Shown: positions 9,089 to 18,676 of the stretch, piece by piece
How positions within the stretch are numbered: the stretch's first letter is position 1
How the letters are laid out: the number at the start of each line of letters is the position of its first letter
Assembly (NCBI RefSeq): GCF_025917685.1
Contig: NZ_CP089518.1
Span: forward strand, 4,667,501-4,731,500
Source: Bacillus cereus
GTDB taxonomy: Bacteria > Bacillota > Bacilli > Bacillales > Bacillaceae_G
Reading direction: 5' to 3'
Length of the DNA: 64,000 bases
Notes under the pieces: model-generated
The model's input: only the letters and a program-made list of their open reading frames with translations
Database searches by the model: none
Told to the model about the DNA's origin: nothing
Made by a program: the position numbers and the translations under genes

Positions 9089-9129
9089 AGCCAAACTTTA
9101 ATCAATCCGAACGAACTAAAATAAACAAA

Positions 9130-9155
9130 AAGGCTGTCGTAAATTCCGACAGCCT
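9130..9155 (-). terminator. Terminator after yugE
   Basis: Stem AGGCTGTCG / CGACAGCCT; T-rich on the minus strand after the stem. Confidence 0.8.
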
Positions 9156-9405
9156 ACAATGAACAACTTCCGCCCTCTTTTAGTACAAGTAACTCCACAG
9201 CTAATTTCTCACATTTTTCAAGTGCAGGTACTTCCTCAAAAGACATAAAGTATATATGTTGAATCTTCTTTGCGATATATTTTGGATCGTCAAACACACT
9301 TACAACGTTCACAACATCGCTCGCTTCTGTTTCATAAAACTCCGGTCCCATTTGAAACGGGTCCCAATTTTTCACAAGCTCAATCATCTTTTCATATGCA
9401 CCCAT
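9154..9405 (-). CDS. yugE: DUF1871 family protein YugE
   Basis: An 83-residue protein of the DUF1871 family, known only as a small alpha-helical fold. The function is unknown. There is no signal peptide. The C-terminus ends in GGSCSL, with one Cys. The conserved place beside yugF and patB supports the name. Transcribed against its neighbours, with its own terminator. Confidence 0.82.
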   Translation of the reverse strand: MGAYEKMIELVKNWDPFQMGPEFYETEASDVVNVVSVFDDPKYIAKKIQHIYFMSFEEVPALEKCEKLAVELLVLKEGGSCSL

Positions 9406-9524
9406 CTATTCCCCGCCTTTTCACTTTTTAATACTTTTCTTTATCCTATCACATCAGCTATTCTATAAGAAGAGAGAGAGAACTTTCATAACTTAACGGT
9501 TTTACAGAAGAAGGGGGCAAACAT

Positions 9525-10676
9525 ATGCAACTATTTCATAAAACGGTAAATCGGCGTGGTACACACAGCACAAAATGGGACACATATAAAAACGAAGAAC
9601 TTCTCCATTCCTGGATTGCAGATATGGATTTTGAAGTACCAAAACCAATTCAAACTGCATTACAACAGCGTATAGAACATCCTATTTTCGGCTATACAAT
9701 TCCTCCAGAAAATATTGGGGATATTATTTGCGATTGGACAAAAAGCCAATACGGTTGGGATATAAAAAAAGAGTGGATTGTATTTAGTGCAGGCATCGTT
9801 CCAGCTCTTAGTACGAGCATACAGGCATTAACGCAAGAAGGAGAATTTGTACTCGTACAACCTCCTATTTATCCACCATTTTTTGAAATGGTCAAAACAA
9901 ATAATAGACAATTATGTGAGAGTCCCTTATTTAAACAAAATGGCACATATAAGATAGACTTCGAGCATCTAGAAACTCAATTTAAACAAGGTGTAAAACT
10001 AATGCTTCTCTGTAGCCCTCATAATCCTATTGGACGTGTTTGGACGAAAGATGAACTAACAAAACTCGGTTCGTTATGTACGCAGTATAATGTAACCGTT
10101 GTCGCCGATGAAATTCACGCCGATATTATTTATAAAGGCCATACTCATACACCGTTTGCTTCTTTATCTGAAGAATTAGCAGCATGCACTATTACTTGTA
10201 TGGCTCCGAGCAAAACATTTAATATCGCAGGATTACAAGCATCTACCATTATTATTCCGAATGAAAATCTCCGTAATGCCTTTATGTCTATCCAACATAG
10301 ACAAGGATTCCACGGATTAAATACATTTGCTTATACAGCAATGCAAAGCGCGTATACAGAATGTAATGATTGGCTAAATGAAATTCGATTGTACGTTGAA
10401 GATAATGCTCAATTTGCTTGTGAGTATATTCAAAATCACATACCAGCTCTTTCTGTAATTAAACCAGAAGGTAGTTTTTTACTGTGGATTGATTGTTCCC
10501 GCTTGAACCTTTCTCAAGATGCACGAACAGCATTACTTGAAGAGAAAGGTAAAATCATCGTTGAACCTGGTGAGAAATACGGGACAGGCGGGGAAGCCCA
10601 TATCCGAATTAACATCGGCTGCCCACGATCTGTTTTAGAAGAGATTTTAAACAGACTACACCATACATTCTCATAA
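9525..10676 (+). CDS. patB: MalY/PatB family cystathionine beta-lyase
   Basis: A 383-residue PLP enzyme of the MalY/PatB subgroup. The PLP lysine lies in MAPSKTFNIAGLQ (about residues 226-238). SPHNPIGRVW and VVADEIHAD motifs precede it. Family members cleave C-S bonds in cystathionine and related thioethers (methionine synthesis, sulfur scavenging). GGGGGC precedes the ATG. B. subtilis patB has the same neighbours. Confidence 0.9.
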   Translation: MQLFHKTVNRRGTHSTKWDTYKNEELLHSWIADMDFEVPKPIQTALQQRIEHPIFGYTIPPENIGDIICDWTKSQYGWDIKKEWIVFSAGIVPALSTSIQALTQEGEFVLVQPPIYPPFFEMVKTNNRQLCESPLFKQNGTYKIDFEHLETQFKQGVKLMLLCSPHNPIGRVWTKDELTKLGSLCTQYNVTVVADEIHADIIYKGHTHTPFASLSEELAACTITCMAPSKTFNIAGLQASTIIIPNENLRNAFMSIQHRQGFHGLNTFAYTAMQSAYTECNDWLNEIRLYVEDNAQFACEYIQNHIPALSVIKPEGSFLLWIDCSRLNLSQDARTALLEEKGKIIVEPGEKYGTGGEAHIRINIGCPRSVLEEILNRLHHTFS

Positions 10677-10682
10677 CAACAA

Positions 10683-10704
10683 AAGCTACCTTTCACGGTA
10701 GCTT
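10683..10704. terminator. Terminator between patB and sodC-like gene
   Basis: Stem AAGCTACC / GGTAGCTT, shared by two convergent genes. The T-runs are short on both sides. Confidence 0.65.
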
Positions 10705-11244
10705 CTACTTTTTCTTCATATCCGACGCTTTTTTAACAATAACACCACAAGCAATTCGGTCACCAGATTTTCCTACTGGTTGTGTCATGCCATCATCAGC
10801 GTTTTCTGTAATAATAATAGACGCCCCATCTTTTCTATGAATCGTCGTTTTTCCTTCTTCAAGCGTTATATGCGGTGCATCGATTTCTGCTTTAATCTTT
10901 CCAGAACCATCTGCCACTACATTCGGTAAATCACCATTTTCCGCACCTTTCGGATTGAGGAGCCCATGTTTTTTATTATCTGGATTAAAATGATTCCCGG
11001 ATGATTCGAAACTAGGCGCCTTACACTCTCCGATTTCGTGTACATGTAGCCCGTGTGGCCCTGGTGTAAACCCTTCCGCTTTGATCGTAATTTTCACTCC
11101 ACTTGTTTGCTGAACTACTTTTGCAGTCCCCACTTCATCACCTGAAGCATTATGTAATTTCACATCAATTTCTTTCGGCTTCCCTTGGTCACAACCCGCC
11201 ATTAGAAATAATAAACAACAACTGAAAAAAAGCCGTTTTTTCAT
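10705..11244 (-). CDS. sodC: SodC-like Cu/Zn superoxide dismutase family lipoprotein
   Basis: A 179-residue Cu/Zn-SOD fold protein with a lipoprotein signal (lipobox LMAGC, Cys at about residue 18), so outside the membrane. The first two copper histidines (GLHVHEIGEC) and His in GNHFNP and KKHG are present. Two canonical ligands are missing: the His normally in the HAGDLPN segment is Asn (AENGDLPN), and the copper His of the VIHAGADD segment is replaced (IITENADD). B. subtilis YojM is a known SOD-like protein lacking copper ligands, so activity here is doubtful. I start at the ATG at 11244, behind GGAGGG, not 19 codons upstream. Confidence 0.88.
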   Translation of the reverse strand: MKKRLFFSCCLLFLMAGCDQGKPKEIDVKLHNASGDEVGTAKVVQQTSGVKITIKAEGFTPGPHGLHVHEIGECKAPSFESSGNHFNPDNKKHGLLNPKGAENGDLPNVVADGSGKIKAEIDAPHITLEEGKTTIHRKDGASIIITENADDGMTQPVGKSGDRIACGVIVKKASDMKKK

Positions 11245-11312
11245 TCTATTCCCTCCAAAATACTTTCTGCCCTTAGATTGTCCGAGCATAAAGGGAAACA
11301 TACAATAATGAA

Positions 11313-11489
11313 TTACTGTTTCTTTTCAGCTAAAAGCTTTTCTTCTACTTTCTGCAATCGCTCTGCTTCTCGTTTTGATACACGAATAAACATACGCCAT
11401 GTAGCAACGGCACCAATGATAAATAGAACGCAAACAATACCTGGAATAATATACTCCGTTTTATCTTCAGGAAAATATAAAGGCATCAT
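11313..11489 (-). CDS. Small single-pass membrane protein, unknown
   Basis: A 58-residue protein: one hydrophobic helix (about residues 13-33) and a strongly charged coiled-coil-like tail (RVSKREAERLQKVEEKLLAEKK). AAGGAG sits 8 bases upstream of the chosen ATG. I do not recognise the family. Codon use and ribosome binding site make it a real gene. It lies upstream of the sodC-like gene on the same strand. Confidence 0.7.
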   Translation of the reverse strand: MMPLYFPEDKTEYIIPGIVCVLFIIGAVATWRMFIRVSKREAERLQKVEEKLLAEKKQ

Positions 11490-11660
11490 ATAAAACACTC
11501 CTTATCAGGGAATTTATGAAAAGAATTAGCATCAGAATTTTCTGTCATATTATTTTAAATTATAGTTGAAGCCTGTCATATTCTCAAGGACATTCAAAAA
11601 TCAACTGATTTCTTTGACTCCTTCTTATACTTTCCTTACTATAAACTTGAGGTGAAAAAT

Positions 11661-12044
11661 ATGAGAGAAACATTTGAAATTGGTGAAATCGTTACGGGTA
11701 TTTATAAAACGGGAAAATACATAGGCGAAATTACAAATAGCCGTCCTGGCAGTTACGTCGTAAAAGTATTAGCTGTTTTAAAACATCCGGTGCAAGGTGA
11801 TTTACATAATGTAAAACAAGCTGATGTACCATTCTTCCATGAAAGACGCGCTTTAGCTTTTCGTGAACAGACGAACATTCCAGAGCAAATGGTGAAAAAA
11901 TATGAAGGAGAAATTCCGGATTATACAAAGTCACTAAAATTAGCATTAGAAACACAAATGAATTCATTTTCTGAAGATGATTCACCTTTTGCGGGGCGTA
12001 GTCTAGAAACACTTCAGCAATTGAAGCAAGATTACAAACTTTAA
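11661..12044 (+). CDS. kapB: Kinase-associated protein KapB
   Basis: A 127-residue KapB family protein (SH3-like beta-barrel N-terminus, residues ~1-50, ETFEIGEIVTGIYKTGKYIGEI). In B. subtilis, KapB helps KinB feed the sporulation phosphorelay. Despite the historic name, no lipobox is visible. The ATG at 11661, five bases after GAGGTGA, is preferred over the GTG three codons upstream. Convergent with kapD. Confidence 0.9.
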   Translation: MRETFEIGEIVTGIYKTGKYIGEITNSRPGSYVVKVLAVLKHPVQGDLHNVKQADVPFFHERRALAFREQTNIPEQMVKKYEGEIPDYTKSLKLALETQMNSFSEDDSPFAGRSLETLQQLKQDYKL

Positions 12045-12051
12045 AAAACAA

Positions 12052-12086
12052 AACGACCAAATTACATGTTGTGCAATTTGGTCGTT
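12052..12086. terminator. Bidirectional terminator between kapB and kapD
   Basis: Stem AACGACCAAATT / AATTTGGTCGTT, with T-rich DNA on the minus side. Confidence 0.8.
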
Positions 12087-12708
12087 ACTGTGTACTCACG
12101 TTCTTTAACACTTTCGAAAAATCAACAAGTTCGCCTAATGTCGGAGGTGCTGGTTTGACTAAATACTCTTTATCTTTTTCTACTAATTTAAAAATATTAT
12201 ATGTCGTCATCGCATCATCAAGCGCACAATGATGCTTTCCTGTTCCTGCTTTTCCATATGCCTCAATTGCTTTCCACAGCCCTGTTTGATTTCTCTCTCC
12301 AAAAAACTTCTTATACTCAAGCGATAAATCACGACACTGTCCAAAGAATGGAAATTCTAAACCCGCCATTTCGCAGTTATGCTTTAAGACTTTCATATCC
12401 ATATTTCCCCACGTTACAATTGTCGGTTTACACCTCTTTTCATATTCTGCAAGTTTCTCAACAAGTTCATGAAAAGAAATTCCTTTGTCCACTACTTCCT
12501 GTTTAATTCCTAAAAATTTTTTACATCGATCCGTTAAGGACGGAAATGTTTTTGGCCTGACATGTGATGCATACGTATCTTCCACCTTACAACCAACAAC
12601 TGAAACGAGTCCTACCTCAATAATTTCCGGGAAAAAACCTTTTGGCTTTTTTCTATGCTGGGGCATCGTAAACTCAAAGTCTAAAAATAAAAATCGTTGT
12701 TCATCCAT
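12085..12708 (-). CDS. kapD: Exonuclease-fold sporulation inhibitor KapD
   Basis: A 207-residue DEDDh 3'-5' exonuclease-fold protein. Exo I is FLFLDFEFT (residues ~6-14), Exo II is WGNMDMKVLKHN, and Exo III is HCALDDAMTTYNIF. The acidic residues and His are kept, so nuclease activity is plausible. B. subtilis KapD inhibits the KinA pathway of sporulation initiation. It is convergent with kapB as an adjacent unit. Confidence 0.9.
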   Translation of the reverse strand: MDEQRFLFLDFEFTMPQHRKKPKGFFPEIIEVGLVSVVGCKVEDTYASHVRPKTFPSLTDRCKKFLGIKQEVVDKGISFHELVEKLAEYEKRCKPTIVTWGNMDMKVLKHNCEMAGLEFPFFGQCRDLSLEYKKFFGERNQTGLWKAIEAYGKAGTGKHHCALDDAMTTYNIFKLVEKDKEYLVKPAPPTLGELVDFSKVLKNVSTQ

Positions 12709-12897
12709 ACGATCCCTTCCTTATCATCTTTGTCATTCCTTTCTATTTGACACTCCTACACGAACAAGCTCGAATGCTGATTCCATTTGAAATATTCAGA
12801 TTGGATGTATCTTATATATATGTCAAATGCCCACAAATATTTTTAAAAATAAGAAAAAATGACCTATGCAGAAAATATGACAAAATAAACCCTTTCA

Positions 12898-12927
12898 TTT
12901 ACATCCGCCATTTTTCTACTTTATAAT
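12898..12927 (+). promoter_or_regulatory. Sigma-A-like promoter of ArsB/NhaD transporter gene
   Basis: TTTACA (12898-12903), an 18-base spacer, then TATAAT (12922-12927). The rest of the 12709-12998 spacer shows no recognisable structure. Confidence 0.65.
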
Positions 12928-12998
12928 GGCGTTATGTGTGTTTCATCTAGTTAATTTTTTGACACACTAAGAAAAGTGAATGAAAGGAGATGAGAGTT

Positions 12999-14324
12999 TT
13001 GCATGAAACAACGCAAGAGCTCGCAAACTGGCAGTATTATTTCGCTATCGCAGTCTTTTTAATTACATATGCCATTATTATTTCTGAAAAAATTAACCGT
13101 GCTGTCATCGCACTTCTTGGTGCAGCATTCATGGTAATTGCAGGGGTCGTTGACTTACACAATGCCTTTACGAAACATATTGAATGGGGAACTATTACGT
13201 TACTCATCGGTATGATGATACTAGTAAACATTACAAGTAAGTCAGGTGTCTTCCAATACGTTGCCATTAAAGCCGCAAAAGGAGCACAAGGAAATCCAAT
13301 TAAAATTTTAATTTCACTTTCCTTACTTACCGCGCTTGGCTCCGCATTTTTAGATAACGTTACAACAGTACTTCTTGTTGTTCCAGTTACTTTATCTATT
13401 ACGCGCATCTTGCAAGTAAATCCTGTTCCATATTTACTTTCTGAAATTATTTTTTCAAATATCGGAGGAACAGCAACATTAATTGGGGATCCACCAAATA
13501 TTATGATTGGTTCTGCAAATAAGCATTTAGATTTCAATGCTTTCTTACTAAACTTAGCACCAATTGTAATTATTATCATTGCAGTAACAGCAACAATGCT
13601 TTACTTCATGTACCGTAAGCAATTAATTGCTGATCCTGTACAAATTAAGAAATTAATGAGCTTAGATGAAAAACAATACATTAAAGACCCAGTATTAATG
13701 AAAAAATCTTTAACAGTACTTGGACTTACGATTGTAGGTTTCATGACTCATTCTATTTTCCATATTGATGCAGCTATCATCGCCTTAACTGGTGCTACTG
13801 TCCTTATGTTAATCGGTGTGAAAGAACATGAAATTGAAGAAGTATTCGCTAGCGTAGAATGGGTAACAATCTTCTTCTTCGCGGGACTATTCGTACTCGT
13901 TGGAGGACTTATCGATATCGGTCTTATCAAAACGTTAGCTCAAAAAGTAATCGGAATAACAGGCGGGGATATTTCTCAAGCATCTATCCTTATTCTATGG
14001 GTATCTGGTATCGCCTCTGCAACAATCGATAACATTCCATTCGTTGCAACAATGATCCCACTTATTAACGATATGGCAGTTGGGCTAGGTTTATCACCTT
14101 CTGATGCACAAATCGACGTACTATGGTGGGCATTAGCATTAGGTGCTTGCCTAGGTGGAAACGGAACATTAATTGGGGCTTCTGCTAACGTAATCGTAGC
14201 CGGAATCGCAAGTCGTGAGGGGCATAAATTCAGCTACATGGAATTCCTTAAAGTCGGCTTCCCCATTATGATCGTTTCATTAATCATTTCTCACATTTAC
14301 ATTTATTTCCGCTACCTTATGTAG
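12999..14324 (+). CDS. ArsB/NhaD (SLC13-like) family anion/Na+ transporter
   Basis: A 441-residue polytopic membrane protein with ~11-12 helices in two halves. Each half has an ion-transporter superfamily motif (GTATLIGDPPNIMIG near residue 160; GNGTLIGASANVIVAG near residue 385). Family members export arsenite or exchange Na+/H+ or dicarboxylates; no ars regulator is nearby, so the substrate is open. I favour the TTG at 12999, 9 bases after AAGGAG; the ATG at 12990 directly abuts that site. Confidence 0.85.
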   Translation: MHETTQELANWQYYFAIAVFLITYAIIISEKINRAVIALLGAAFMVIAGVVDLHNAFTKHIEWGTITLLIGMMILVNITSKSGVFQYVAIKAAKGAQGNPIKILISLSLLTALGSAFLDNVTTVLLVVPVTLSITRILQVNPVPYLLSEIIFSNIGGTATLIGDPPNIMIGSANKHLDFNAFLLNLAPIVIIIIAVTATMLYFMYRKQLIADPVQIKKLMSLDEKQYIKDPVLMKKSLTVLGLTIVGFMTHSIFHIDAAIIALTGATVLMLIGVKEHEIEEVFASVEWVTIFFFAGLFVLVGGLIDIGLIKTLAQKVIGITGGDISQASILILWVSGIASATIDNIPFVATMIPLINDMAVGLGLSPSDAQIDVLWWALALGACLGGNGTLIGASANVIVAGIASREGHKFSYMEFLKVGFPIMIVSLIISHIYIYFRYLM

Positions 14325-14329
14325 TAGAA

Positions 14330-14362
14330 AAAGCGCCCTGTTAAGCAGGGCGCTTTTTTATG
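14330..14362 (+). terminator. Terminator after ArsB/NhaD transporter
   Basis: Stem AAGCGCCCTG / CAGGGCGCTT, followed by six T. Confidence 0.92.
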
Positions 14363-14390
14363 TCTCATTCAGTACCGATTTTTGGAAAAG

Positions 14391-14858
14391 TTACTCGTTA
14401 TACCTCATCGGCTCATTTCGAATAATGAATAAATGAATCGGCAAGAAAACCGAAAATGTGATTACATGAATAATCGTAAATAATATCGCATTCGTTCCAT
14501 ATCTGTCCAAAATAGCGTAAATGAGATAAATAGACAGTACAATCGACACAGCCGCTGCTAGCAGACTTATAATTGGTACATAATTAAAAATAAAGCATGC
14601 GACATATATACCGAATACTTTCCACCCTGCTTCTTCTTTCAAGAAATCCGGCAATTTATCTTTCGCTAAGTCCCCCCATGTCTTACTATTTAAAAAAGGA
14701 ATAAAAGCAAGAACACCATCCGTCGCCCCGTCATTTTTCGCCATCGTATAGAGTGCAAAAGCCGTTAACAAGTACGAAATAATTGCCCAAATTATTATAA
14801 CAAGAATAAACGCAAAGCTAAGAGCAAAGAAACCTGCTAGTACGCCTTGATCTTCCAT
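14391..14858 (-). CDS. Uncharacterised multi-pass membrane protein
   Basis: A 155-residue membrane protein with about four helices (residues ~8-38, 72-95, 100-115, 122-145) and a soluble loop (SKTWGDLAKDKLPDF). I do not recognise a named family. GGAGAGGA precedes the ATG. Its own promoter would lie in the short divergent region with alkD. Confidence 0.7.
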   Translation of the reverse strand: MEDQGVLAGFFALSFAFILVIIIWAIISYLLTAFALYTMAKNDGATDGVLAFIPFLNSKTWGDLAKDKLPDFLKEEAGWKVFGIYVACFIFNYVPIISLLAAAVSIVLSIYLIYAILDRYGTNAILFTIIHVITFSVFLPIHLFIIRNEPMRYNE

Positions 14859-14976
14859 CTTATCCTCTCCTCTCTCTTCTCAACATATTTCATTACAGTG
14901 CAAGTTATGTTTTAAAATTCACCCAAACTCTTTGTATAATAAGAGAAGAAAAATAATAAGAGAGGAGCACATACCT

Positions 14977-15690
14977 ATGCATCCATTTGTAAAGGCATTA
15001 CAAGAGCATTTTACAGCTCATCAAAATCCCGAAAAAGCAGAACCGATGGCACGTTATATGAAAAATCACTTCCCTTTTCTAGGTATTCAAACACCTGAAA
15101 GAAGACAATTATTAAAAGACGTTATTCAAATACATACTCTCCCAGATAAAAAAGACTTCCAAATTATCGTACGTGAGCTTTGGGATTTACCAGAACGTGA
15201 ATTTCAGGCAGCTGCACTTGATATTATGCAAAAATATAAAAAGCATATAAATGAAACTCATATCCCATTTCTAGAAGAACTTATTGTCACGAAATCTTGG
15301 TGGGATTCTGTAGATAGCATCGTTCCTACCTTTTTAGGTGGTATCTTTTTAAAACATCCAGAATTAATTTCTGCATATATTCCAAAGTGGATTGCATCAG
15401 AAAACATATGGTTACAACGTGCCGCAATTTTATTCCAGCTAAAATATAAACAAAAGATGGATGAAGAACTTCTTTTCTGGATTATCGGACAACTACATTC
15501 TTCAAAAGAATTTTTCATTCAAAAAGCGATTGGCTGGGTCCTTCGTGAATACGCAAAAACAAAGCCAGATGTAGTATGGGAATACGTTCAAACTAACGAA
15601 CTTGCCCCGCTCAGTAAACGTGAAGCTATTAAACACATTAAACAAAACTATGGAATAAATAATGAAAAAATAGGCGAGACTCTATCATAG
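14977..15690 (+). CDS. alkD: DNA alkylation repair glycosylase AlkD
   Basis: A 237-residue HEAT-like-repeat DNA glycosylase that removes bulky or positively charged N3/N7-alkylpurines. The functional residues known from the B. cereus enzyme are at the same numbers: Trp109 and Asp113 (KSWWDSVD) and Arg148 (WLQRAA). I start at the ATG at 14977 behind AGAGGAG, which gives exactly the known length; the TTG at 14932 overlaps the -10 element TATAAT (14935-14940). Confidence 0.97.
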   Translation: MHPFVKALQEHFTAHQNPEKAEPMARYMKNHFPFLGIQTPERRQLLKDVIQIHTLPDKKDFQIIVRELWDLPEREFQAAALDIMQKYKKHINETHIPFLEELIVTKSWWDSVDSIVPTFLGGIFLKHPELISAYIPKWIASENIWLQRAAILFQLKYKQKMDEELLFWIIGQLHSSKEFFIQKAIGWVLREYAKTKPDVVWEYVQTNELAPLSKREAIKHIKQNYGINNEKIGETLS

Positions 15691-15739
15691 ATAGACACGT
15701 TCCTCTATTGAGATTTAAAAAAGAACGTGTTAGAATATG

Positions 15740-15953
15740 TTCATTATTATTAATATAAGTAGCGATGACGGACTTATAAGTACTTGCACAAAAAGCGATT
15801 TGGGGATAGTGAAAGCCTGAAGCAGCAAGGAAACGGCAGTCTCGAGCAATACATTATAAAGTGGATGTGCATTTTGTACATCAACTAGGGTGGAACCGCG
15901 GGCAAACGCTCGTCCCTAGGCGAATAAGCCTTGGGATGAGCGTTTTTTTATGT
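15740..15953 (+). promoter_or_regulatory. Glycine T-box leader of glyQS
   Basis: A T-box riboswitch. The T-box AGGGTGGAACCGCGGG lies at 15888-15903; its TGGA matches the UCCA acceptor end of tRNA-Gly. A terminator stem follows (AACGCTCGTCCC... with its complement, about 15904-15945, then seven T). Uncharged tRNA-Gly should favour the antiterminator and raise glyQS expression. I could not place the specifier codon with certainty. Confidence 0.95.
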
Positions 15954-16036
15954 TTTTTAAAGCATATACTGCTCGTTTCACAAGTACCAGAGTACGTCAT
16001 CGCAAATACGTTAACTTTCAAAAGGAGGATTTTATT

Positions 16037-17413
16037 ATGTATTCAATGGAACAAGTTGTAAACTTAGCGAAACATCGCGGTTTCGTTTTCCCTGGTTCTG
16101 AAATTTACGGTGGTCTTGCAAACACATGGGATTACGGTCCACTTGGAATCGAATTAAAAAATAACGTTAAAAAAGCTTGGTGGAAAAAGTTCATTCAAGA
16201 GTCTCCACACAACGTTGGTTTAGATGCAGCTATTTTAATGAACCCAAAAACTTGGATCGCTTCTGGTCACGTTGGTAACTTCAACGATCCAATGATCGAC
16301 TGTAAAAAATGTAAAGCTCGTCACCGTGCTGACAAATTAATTGAAGATGCATTAGATGCAAAAGGCATCGAAATGGTTGTTGACGGTCTTACTTTCGACC
16401 AAATGGCTGACTTAATGAAAGAACATGAAGTAAAATGTCCTGATTGCGGTAGTGAAGAGTTCACTGAAATCCGTCAGTTCAACTTAATGTTCAAAACATT
16501 CCAAGGTGTTACAGAATCTAGCACAAACGAAATCTTCCTTCGTCCTGAAACAGCACAAGGTATTTTCGTAAACTTTAAAAACGTACAACGCTCTATGCGT
16601 AAAAAACTTCCATTTGGTATCGGCCAAATCGGTAAAAGTTTCCGTAACGAAATCACACCTGGTAACTTCACATTCCGTACACGTGAATTCGAACAAATGG
16701 AACTTGAATTCTTCTGTAAGCCTGGTGAAGATTTAGAATGGTTCGCATTCTGGCGTGAAACTTGTAAGAACTGGTTACTTTCACTTGGTATGCACGAAGA
16801 AAGCATGCGTCTTCGTGACCACGGTGAAGAGGAATTATCTCACTACAGTAACGCAACAACTGATATTGAATTCAAATTCCCATTCGGTTGGGGCGAACTA
16901 TGGGGCGTTGCATCTCGTACAGACTTCGATTTAAAACGTCACATGGAACACTCTAACGAAGACTTTAACTATATCGATCCACAAACGAATGAGCGTTACG
17001 TACCATACTGCATCGAGCCATCTTTAGGTGCTGACCGCGTAACATTAGCATTCTTATGTGATGCATATGAAGAAGAGCAATTAGAAAACGATTCTCGTAC
17101 AGTTCTTCGTTTCCACCCTGCTTTAGCACCATATAAAGCAGCAATCTTACCATTATCTAAAAAGCTATCTGAAGGCGCTACTGAAGTATTCGCAGAACTA
17201 GCTAAAGACTTCATGGTAGACTTTGATGAAACTGGTTCTATCGGTAAACGTTACCGTCGTCAAGACGAAATTGGTACACCATTCTGTATCACTTATGACT
17301 TCGACTCAGTTGAAGACAAAGCTGTTACAGTACGTGACCGCGACACAATGGAACAAGTTCGTATGCCAATTAGCGAACTAAAAGGTTTCTTAGAGAAGAA
17401 AATCCAGTTCTAA
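16037..17413 (+). CDS. glyQS: Glycyl-tRNA synthetase (single-chain, GlyQS type)
   Basis: A 458-residue class II glycyl-tRNA synthetase of the homodimeric type (not the alpha/beta glyQ-glyS form). Motif 2 is [25 protein letters not shown] (split here for length); motif 3 is [11 protein letters not shown] zinc-binding CxxC pair occurs at about 94-97 and 139-142. The start is the ATG at 16037 after AAAGGAGG; the open frame upstream of it runs through the T-box leader and is not coding. Confidence 0.97.
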   Translation: MYSMEQVVNLAKHRGFVFPGSEIYGGLANTWDYGPLGIELKNNVKKAWWKKFIQESPHNVGLDAAILMNPKTWIASGHVGNFNDPMIDCKKCKARHRADKLIEDALDAKGIEMVVDGLTFDQMADLMKEHEVKCPDCGSEEFTEIRQFNLMFKTFQGVTESSTNEIFLRPETAQGIFVNFKNVQRSMRKKLPFGIGQIGKSFRNEITPGNFTFRTREFEQMELEFFCKPGEDLEWFAFWRETCKNWLLSLGMHEESMRLRDHGEEELSHYSNATTDIEFKFPFGWGELWGVASRTDFDLKRHMEHSNEDFNYIDPQTNERYVPYCIEPSLGADRVTLAFLCDAYEEEQLENDSRTVLRFHPALAPYKAAILPLSKKLSEGATEVFAELAKDFMVDFDETGSIGKRYRRQDEIGTPFCITYDFDSVEDKAVTVRDRDTMEQVRMPISELKGFLEKKIQF

Positions 17414-17420
17414 TTATAAA

Positions 17421-17450
17421 AAAGAGGCCGCTCTAATGAGCAGCCTCTTT
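17421..17450. terminator. Bidirectional terminator between glyQS and menI
   Basis: Stem AAAGAGGC-GCTC with complement, one bulge, and T-runs on both strands. Confidence 0.88.
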
Positions 17451-17451
17451 T

Positions 17452-17835
17452 CTATTTTTCACGTTTTTCTTTAATAGCTACTGTACATCTTGAAATACAT
17501 AATAAGTCATCATTTTCATCAATGATACGAATATCCCAAACCATTGTTGAATGCCCTCTATGTATAGGTGTCCCAATCGCTGTTACAATTCCATCTTTCT
17601 TTGAACGAATATGATTTGCATTAATTTCTAAACCAAAACAAATACATTTCTCTTGATCAATTAAATTGTATGAACCAACGCTTGCTACCGTTTCTGCTAA
17701 TGCAACCGATGCACCACCGTGTAAAAATCCAAATGGCTGATGCGTACGCTCATCAACAGGCATCGTAGCAACCACCTTATCTTCTGTCATCTCTAACAAC
17801 TCAATTCCAAGCGAATCCATTAAAGTTTTTGACAT
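17452..17835 (-). CDS. menI: Hotdog-fold thioesterase (DHNA-CoA hydrolase MenI/YuxO type)
   Basis: A 127-residue PaaI-type hotdog thioesterase. The helix-capping motif FLHGGASVALAETVAS (about residues 37-52) carries the catalytic acid (Glu). B. subtilis YuxO (MenI) hydrolyses 1,4-dihydroxy-2-naphthoyl-CoA in menaquinone synthesis; this is the likely role but other acyl-CoA substrates are possible. GGGGGAAA precedes the ATG. Confidence 0.82.
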   Translation of the reverse strand: MSKTLMDSLGIELLEMTEDKVVATMPVDERTHQPFGFLHGGASVALAETVASVGSYNLIDQEKCICFGLEINANHIRSKKDGIVTAIGTPIHRGHSTMVWDIRIIDENDDLLCISRCTVAIKEKREK

Positions 17836-17932
17836 ATCGTTTCCCCCTTTTCCTCACTTTTAATCAAATGTATATTTTTACCTGTTTAATTTCAAACTAC
17901 CTATAACACTTATATAAGGAGGTTTCACCTAA

Positions 17933-18676
17933 ATGAAACAAAAATTTTGTATACTATCGCTTATATTCTCCTTGCTGACTATTGTACCAAATTGTGCACT
18001 AGCAGCCAAAGCATCTAACCTGACAATCGATGTTCAGACTGTAACGCAAAAAGGTAAGAAACCTTATATAGAATATCAAATTAATAGGCCTTCCTTTCAC
18101 AACTTTTCTGACTCAAAATTTCAAAATAAGCTGAATTTCTATTACAAAAACTCTACTGCCAAATTTAAAAGTAAATTAGAAAAAGAAGCAAAGAAATATT
18201 ATAAAGAAACAGAAGGATCTAGTACCCCTTTCCATCCATACGTTGCAAATGTTGACTATAAAGTAGCTTTAAACAAACGACCTTTTCTAAGTCTATATGT
18301 GAATTACTATCAATATACAGGCGGAGCGCATGGACTTTATACGTGGAAAGCAAATACATTTGATTTAAACGAAAAAAAGTTATTACACTTAGACGATTTA
18401 TTTCAACAAGAGGATACATATAAAGAAATAATTCGTACGGAGATTGTAAGACAAATTAAACAAAATGAAGGCATTTATTTTCCTGATGCAGTCGAAAAAG
18501 TAACGAGCACAAAAAAGTTTCACTATTTTTTAGAACCAGATAATCTTGTGATTTATTTCCCTTTATATGAGATTGCTCCTTATTCAAGCGGAATCCCGCA
18601 ATTTCATATTCCATATACGTTGCTAAGAGACTATTTAAAGCCTTTTTATCAAAATATTTTGATTGACAACAAGTAA
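17933..18676 (+). CDS. Secreted DUF4163/DUF3298 protein (RsiV/PdaC-like domain)
   Basis: A 247-residue exported protein: a signal peptide (residues 1-~25, cleavage after ALAA), then a DUF4163-like region (~60-130) and a DUF3298 region (~150-235; the GGAHGLYTWKANTFDL signature at ~140). This domain pair occurs in RsiV (binds lysozyme) and PdaC. No transmembrane anti-sigma domain or deacetylase domain is attached, so the function is open. AAGGAGG precedes the ATG. Its last codons overlap the bioY -35 region. Confidence 0.8.
   Translation: MKQKFCILSLIFSLLTIVPNCALAAKASNLTIDVQTVTQKGKKPYIEYQINRPSFHNFSDSKFQNKLNFYYKNSTAKFKSKLEKEAKKYYKETEGSSTPFHPYVANVDYKVALNKRPFLSLYVNYYQYTGGAHGLYTWKANTFDLNEKKLLHLDDLFQQEDTYKEIIRTEIVRQIKQNEGIYFPDAVEKVTSTKKFHYFLEPDNLVIYFPLYEIAPYSSGIPQFHIPYTLLRDYLKPFYQNILIDNK

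Noticed and set aside
9086..9115. Possible further bcr1 remnant after yugF (AAACTTTAATCA, CAATCCG)
   Set aside because: Only about 12 contiguous bases match, with no hairpin and no flank; too little to call.
15950..16036. Upstream extension of glyQS by 29 codons
   Set aside because: It runs through the T-box terminator region, and the ATG at 16037 has an ideal ribosome binding site and gives the known length.
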